Shown here: positions 62,907 through 64,000 of the stretch, piece by piece
Layout of the letters: each line of letters starts with the position of its first letter
Numbering within the stretch: the stretch's first letter is position 1
From: AC-32 sp963716865
GTDB lineage: Bacteria > Actinomycetota > Thermoleophilia > Gaiellales > Gaiellaceae
Direction: 5' to 3'
Length of the DNA: 64,000 bases
Assembly (NCBI GenBank): GCA_963716865.1
Contig: CAVQUF010000005.1
Location: forward strand, 434,001 to 498,000
Notes under the pieces: model-generated
What the model was told of the DNA's origin: nothing
The model's database searches: none
What the model saw: only the letters and a program-made list of their open reading frames with translations
Position numbers and translations under genes: made by a program

Positions 62907-63746
62907 GTGGAGGCGTCGCTCGCATACGAGTGGCCGTTCGAGCCCTTCGTCATCGCGGGCTGCGCCCTCGCGCTGGCCCTCTTCTTCCAGGGGTTCTTCC
63001 GGCTCCGGCGGCGCGGACGAACCGATCACGCCGGCTGGGGCCGGGCCACGCTCTTCGTGGCCGCGGTGGCCCTCACCTACCTGGCGCTCGCATCGCCGCT
63101 CGCCGTGGCCGCCGAGAAGGACCTGCTCTCGGCCCACATGCTCGAGCACCTGCTCCTCGGCGACCTCGCGATCGCCCTGGCGATGCTGGCGGTCAGGGGC
63201 CCGCTCGTGTTCTTCCTCCTCCCTCCCCCGGTCCTGGCGCCGCTCGCCCGCTCGCCGCGGCTGCGGGCCTTCCTCCGCTGGCTGACCGGCCCCTGGGTCG
63301 CGCTCGCCGTCTGGACGGCCTCGATGTGGATCTGGCACATCCCGCGCTTCTACGACTACGCGGCGGCCCATCCGGTCGTCCACGAGCTCGAGCACCTCAG
63401 CTTCTTCCTCGGCGGCGTCCTCGTGTGGAACGTCCTCATCGATCCCGCCCGCACCGGGCGCGTAACGGTGCCCGGGCGGATCGCTCTCGCCTTCGCCGTC
63501 TTCATGCTCGGCGACTTCGTGATGGCGGCGATCCTCAACGGGGCCTTCACCTACCCGCTCTACGCCGACCAGCCCGACCGGCTGCTCGGGATCGGCCCCG
63601 ACGCGGACCGGCGCGTTGCGGCGCTCCTGATGCTCGTCGAGCAGGCGCTCACGCTCGGCGTCTGCGTCGCCGTCCTCGTCTTCCAGTACCTCGAGCATCC
63701 TGCCGAGGAGGCCGGAGGCGTCGGGGTCGGGAACGCGCGCGGCTGA
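62907..63746 (+). CDS. ctaG: cytochrome c oxidase assembly factor CtaG
   Basis: The 279-residue protein has about seven membrane helices and the CtaG signature residues: LSAHMLEHLLLGDLAIALAM, HIPRFYDYAAAHPVVHELEHLSFFLGGVLVWNVL and ADQPDRLLGIGPDADRRVAALLMLVEQALTLGV. It assists copper-A/heme-copper oxidase assembly (caa3-type). GTG 62907 has TACCCT (62895-62900) with its first T 12 nt upstream, a leaderless start. It is divergent from the frameshifted permease. Confidence 0.9.
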   Translation: MEASLAYEWPFEPFVIAGCALALALFFQGFFRLRRRGRTDHAGWGRATLFVAAVALTYLALASPLAVAAEKDLLSAHMLEHLLLGDLAIALAMLAVRGPLVFFLLPPPVLAPLARSPRLRAFLRWLTGPWVALAVWTASMWIWHIPRFYDYAAAHPVVHELEHLSFFLGGVLVWNVLIDPARTGRVTVPGRIALAFAVFMLGDFVMAAILNGAFTYPLYADQPDRLLGIGPDADRRVAALLMLVEQALTLGVCVAVLVFQYLEHPAEEAGGVGVGNARG

Positions 63747-63797
63747 CAGCGCGCCGGTGAGATACTCGCGACGGCCAGCCCACAAAAGGGGGAGAAC

Positions 63798-64000
63798 GTG
63801 ACGCTCAAGCACCCGAAGGCTCTCGTCGAACGACATGTGGACCTCGCCATGGCCGGGATCTTCAGCCTCGAGACCGGGACGATTCCCCGGCACGAGCTGC
63901 CCGAGGGCGAGATGCCGCCCGACGTCGCCTACCAGATCATCCACGACGAGCTGATGCTCGACGGCAACGCGCGCCTCAACGTGGCGACGTTCGTCACGAC
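63798..64000 (+). CDS. gadB: glutamate decarboxylase (partial, runs off the right edge)
   Basis: The visible 67 codons read HPKALVERHVDLAMAG..., then the family start motif VAYQIIHDELMLDGNARLNVATFV, diagnostic for PLP-dependent glutamate decarboxylase (usual ...AYQIIHDELMLDGNARLNLATFVTT). It makes GABA from glutamate. GTG 63798 has AAAGGGGGAG just upstream, a Shine-Dalgarno; this is a leadered gene. The remaining PLP domain is outside the window. Confidence 0.88.
   Translation, partial: MTLKHPKALVERHVDLAMAGIFSLETGTIPRHELPEGEMPPDVAYQIIHDELMLDGNARLNVATFVT

Noticed and set aside
60906..63944. 1012-residue minus-strand ORF
   Set aside because: Mixture of shadows of the phosphatase fusion, the permease and ctaG; only a short stretch is the displaced permease N-terminus.
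1..64000. CRISPR array, rRNA operon, prophage or insertion sequence
   Set aside because: No spaced direct-repeat array, rRNA sequence, transposase or integrase motifs, or terminal inverted repeats were seen; the only tandem repeat is the 57-bp array.

Overview
The window is one high-GC chromosomal stretch (most genes start with GTG or ATG, third positions strongly G/C) with no rRNA, phage, IS element or CRISPR array. The gene set suggests a deep-branching actinobacterium of the Thermoleophilia/Gaiellales/Solirubrobacterales type: Cys-type CcmE, ClpS followed by a DUF2017-like gene, a PGM1-like ATP-grasp protein, PdxS/PdxT beside YebC, and RuvCAB. This placement is inference from gene content. 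A pattern seen repeatedly is a TANNNT -10 box whose first T lies 12-13 nt before the start codon, without a Shine-Dalgarno sequence. This predicts many leaderless mRNAs.

Layout. 1-9.7 kb is a potassium island: two divergent DUF4118 sensor kinases (one cut by the window edge, one frameshifted), KdpE, a membrane protein of unknown role, two micro-membrane peptides (the second KdpF), KdpA, KdpC, KdpB in the unusual order A-C-B, a 30-codon ORF resembling the KdpA N-terminus, then the N-terminal KdpD sensor domain and a UspA-like domain as separate genes. 9.6-14.8 kb (minus) holds the cyclic 2,3-diphosphoglycerate gene set (cDPG synthetase, 2-phosphoglycerate kinase, GlpX-type FBPase), followed by GFA-family and DUF59 proteins and preceded by a metallophosphoesterase. 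14.9-17.7 kb has a small beta-rich protein, a PD-(D/E)XK-like protein, an HPRT with no canonical start, and an NRAMP metal transporter behind a DtxR/MntR-like palindrome. A 57-bp triple repeat separates it from ccmE and a CcmI-like gene. 19-26.5 kb has a TIM-barrel protein, two class III cyclase-domain proteins and a PGM1-like ATP-grasp ligase. 26.5-30.8 kb has phosphohexomutase, thioesterase, a free-Met-sulfoxide-reductase-like GAF protein and a membrane sulfatase-like protein.

31-42 kb is housekeeping: RelA/SpoT, twin small paralogues, RecJ, an ArsR/AHSA1 pair with a nested palindromic operator, RuvCAB, YebC, PdxT, PdxS. 43-48.4 kb has a large patatin-like protein translationally coupled to a four-helix membrane protein, then a cNMP-binding protein overlapping an FAD oxidoreductase. 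This is the best candidate for an uncharacterised functional module. After a CAU tRNA come YjbQ, DUF2017-like, ClpS, the principal sigma factor, a secreted transglycosylase-like protein with a structured leader, MFS, two sulfotransferases, a class I amidotransferase, a sugar-modification group (Gfo/Idh, GT2, RmlC-like), a nucleoside deoxyribosyltransferase-like gene divergent from queF across an 18-bp palindromic gap, GNAT, a holin-like/phosphatase fusion, a frameshifted AI-2E-family permease, CtaG and the start of glutamate decarboxylase.

Functional links. Kdp structural genes sit with their regulators. GlpX (gluconeogenesis) is cotranscribed with the enzymes that divert 2-phosphoglycerate to cyclic 2,3-DPG, a known compatible solute. 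Pyridoxal phosphate genes, Holliday-junction genes and the stringent-response enzyme form separate minus-strand units. All identifications come from reading motifs. No database search was possible.
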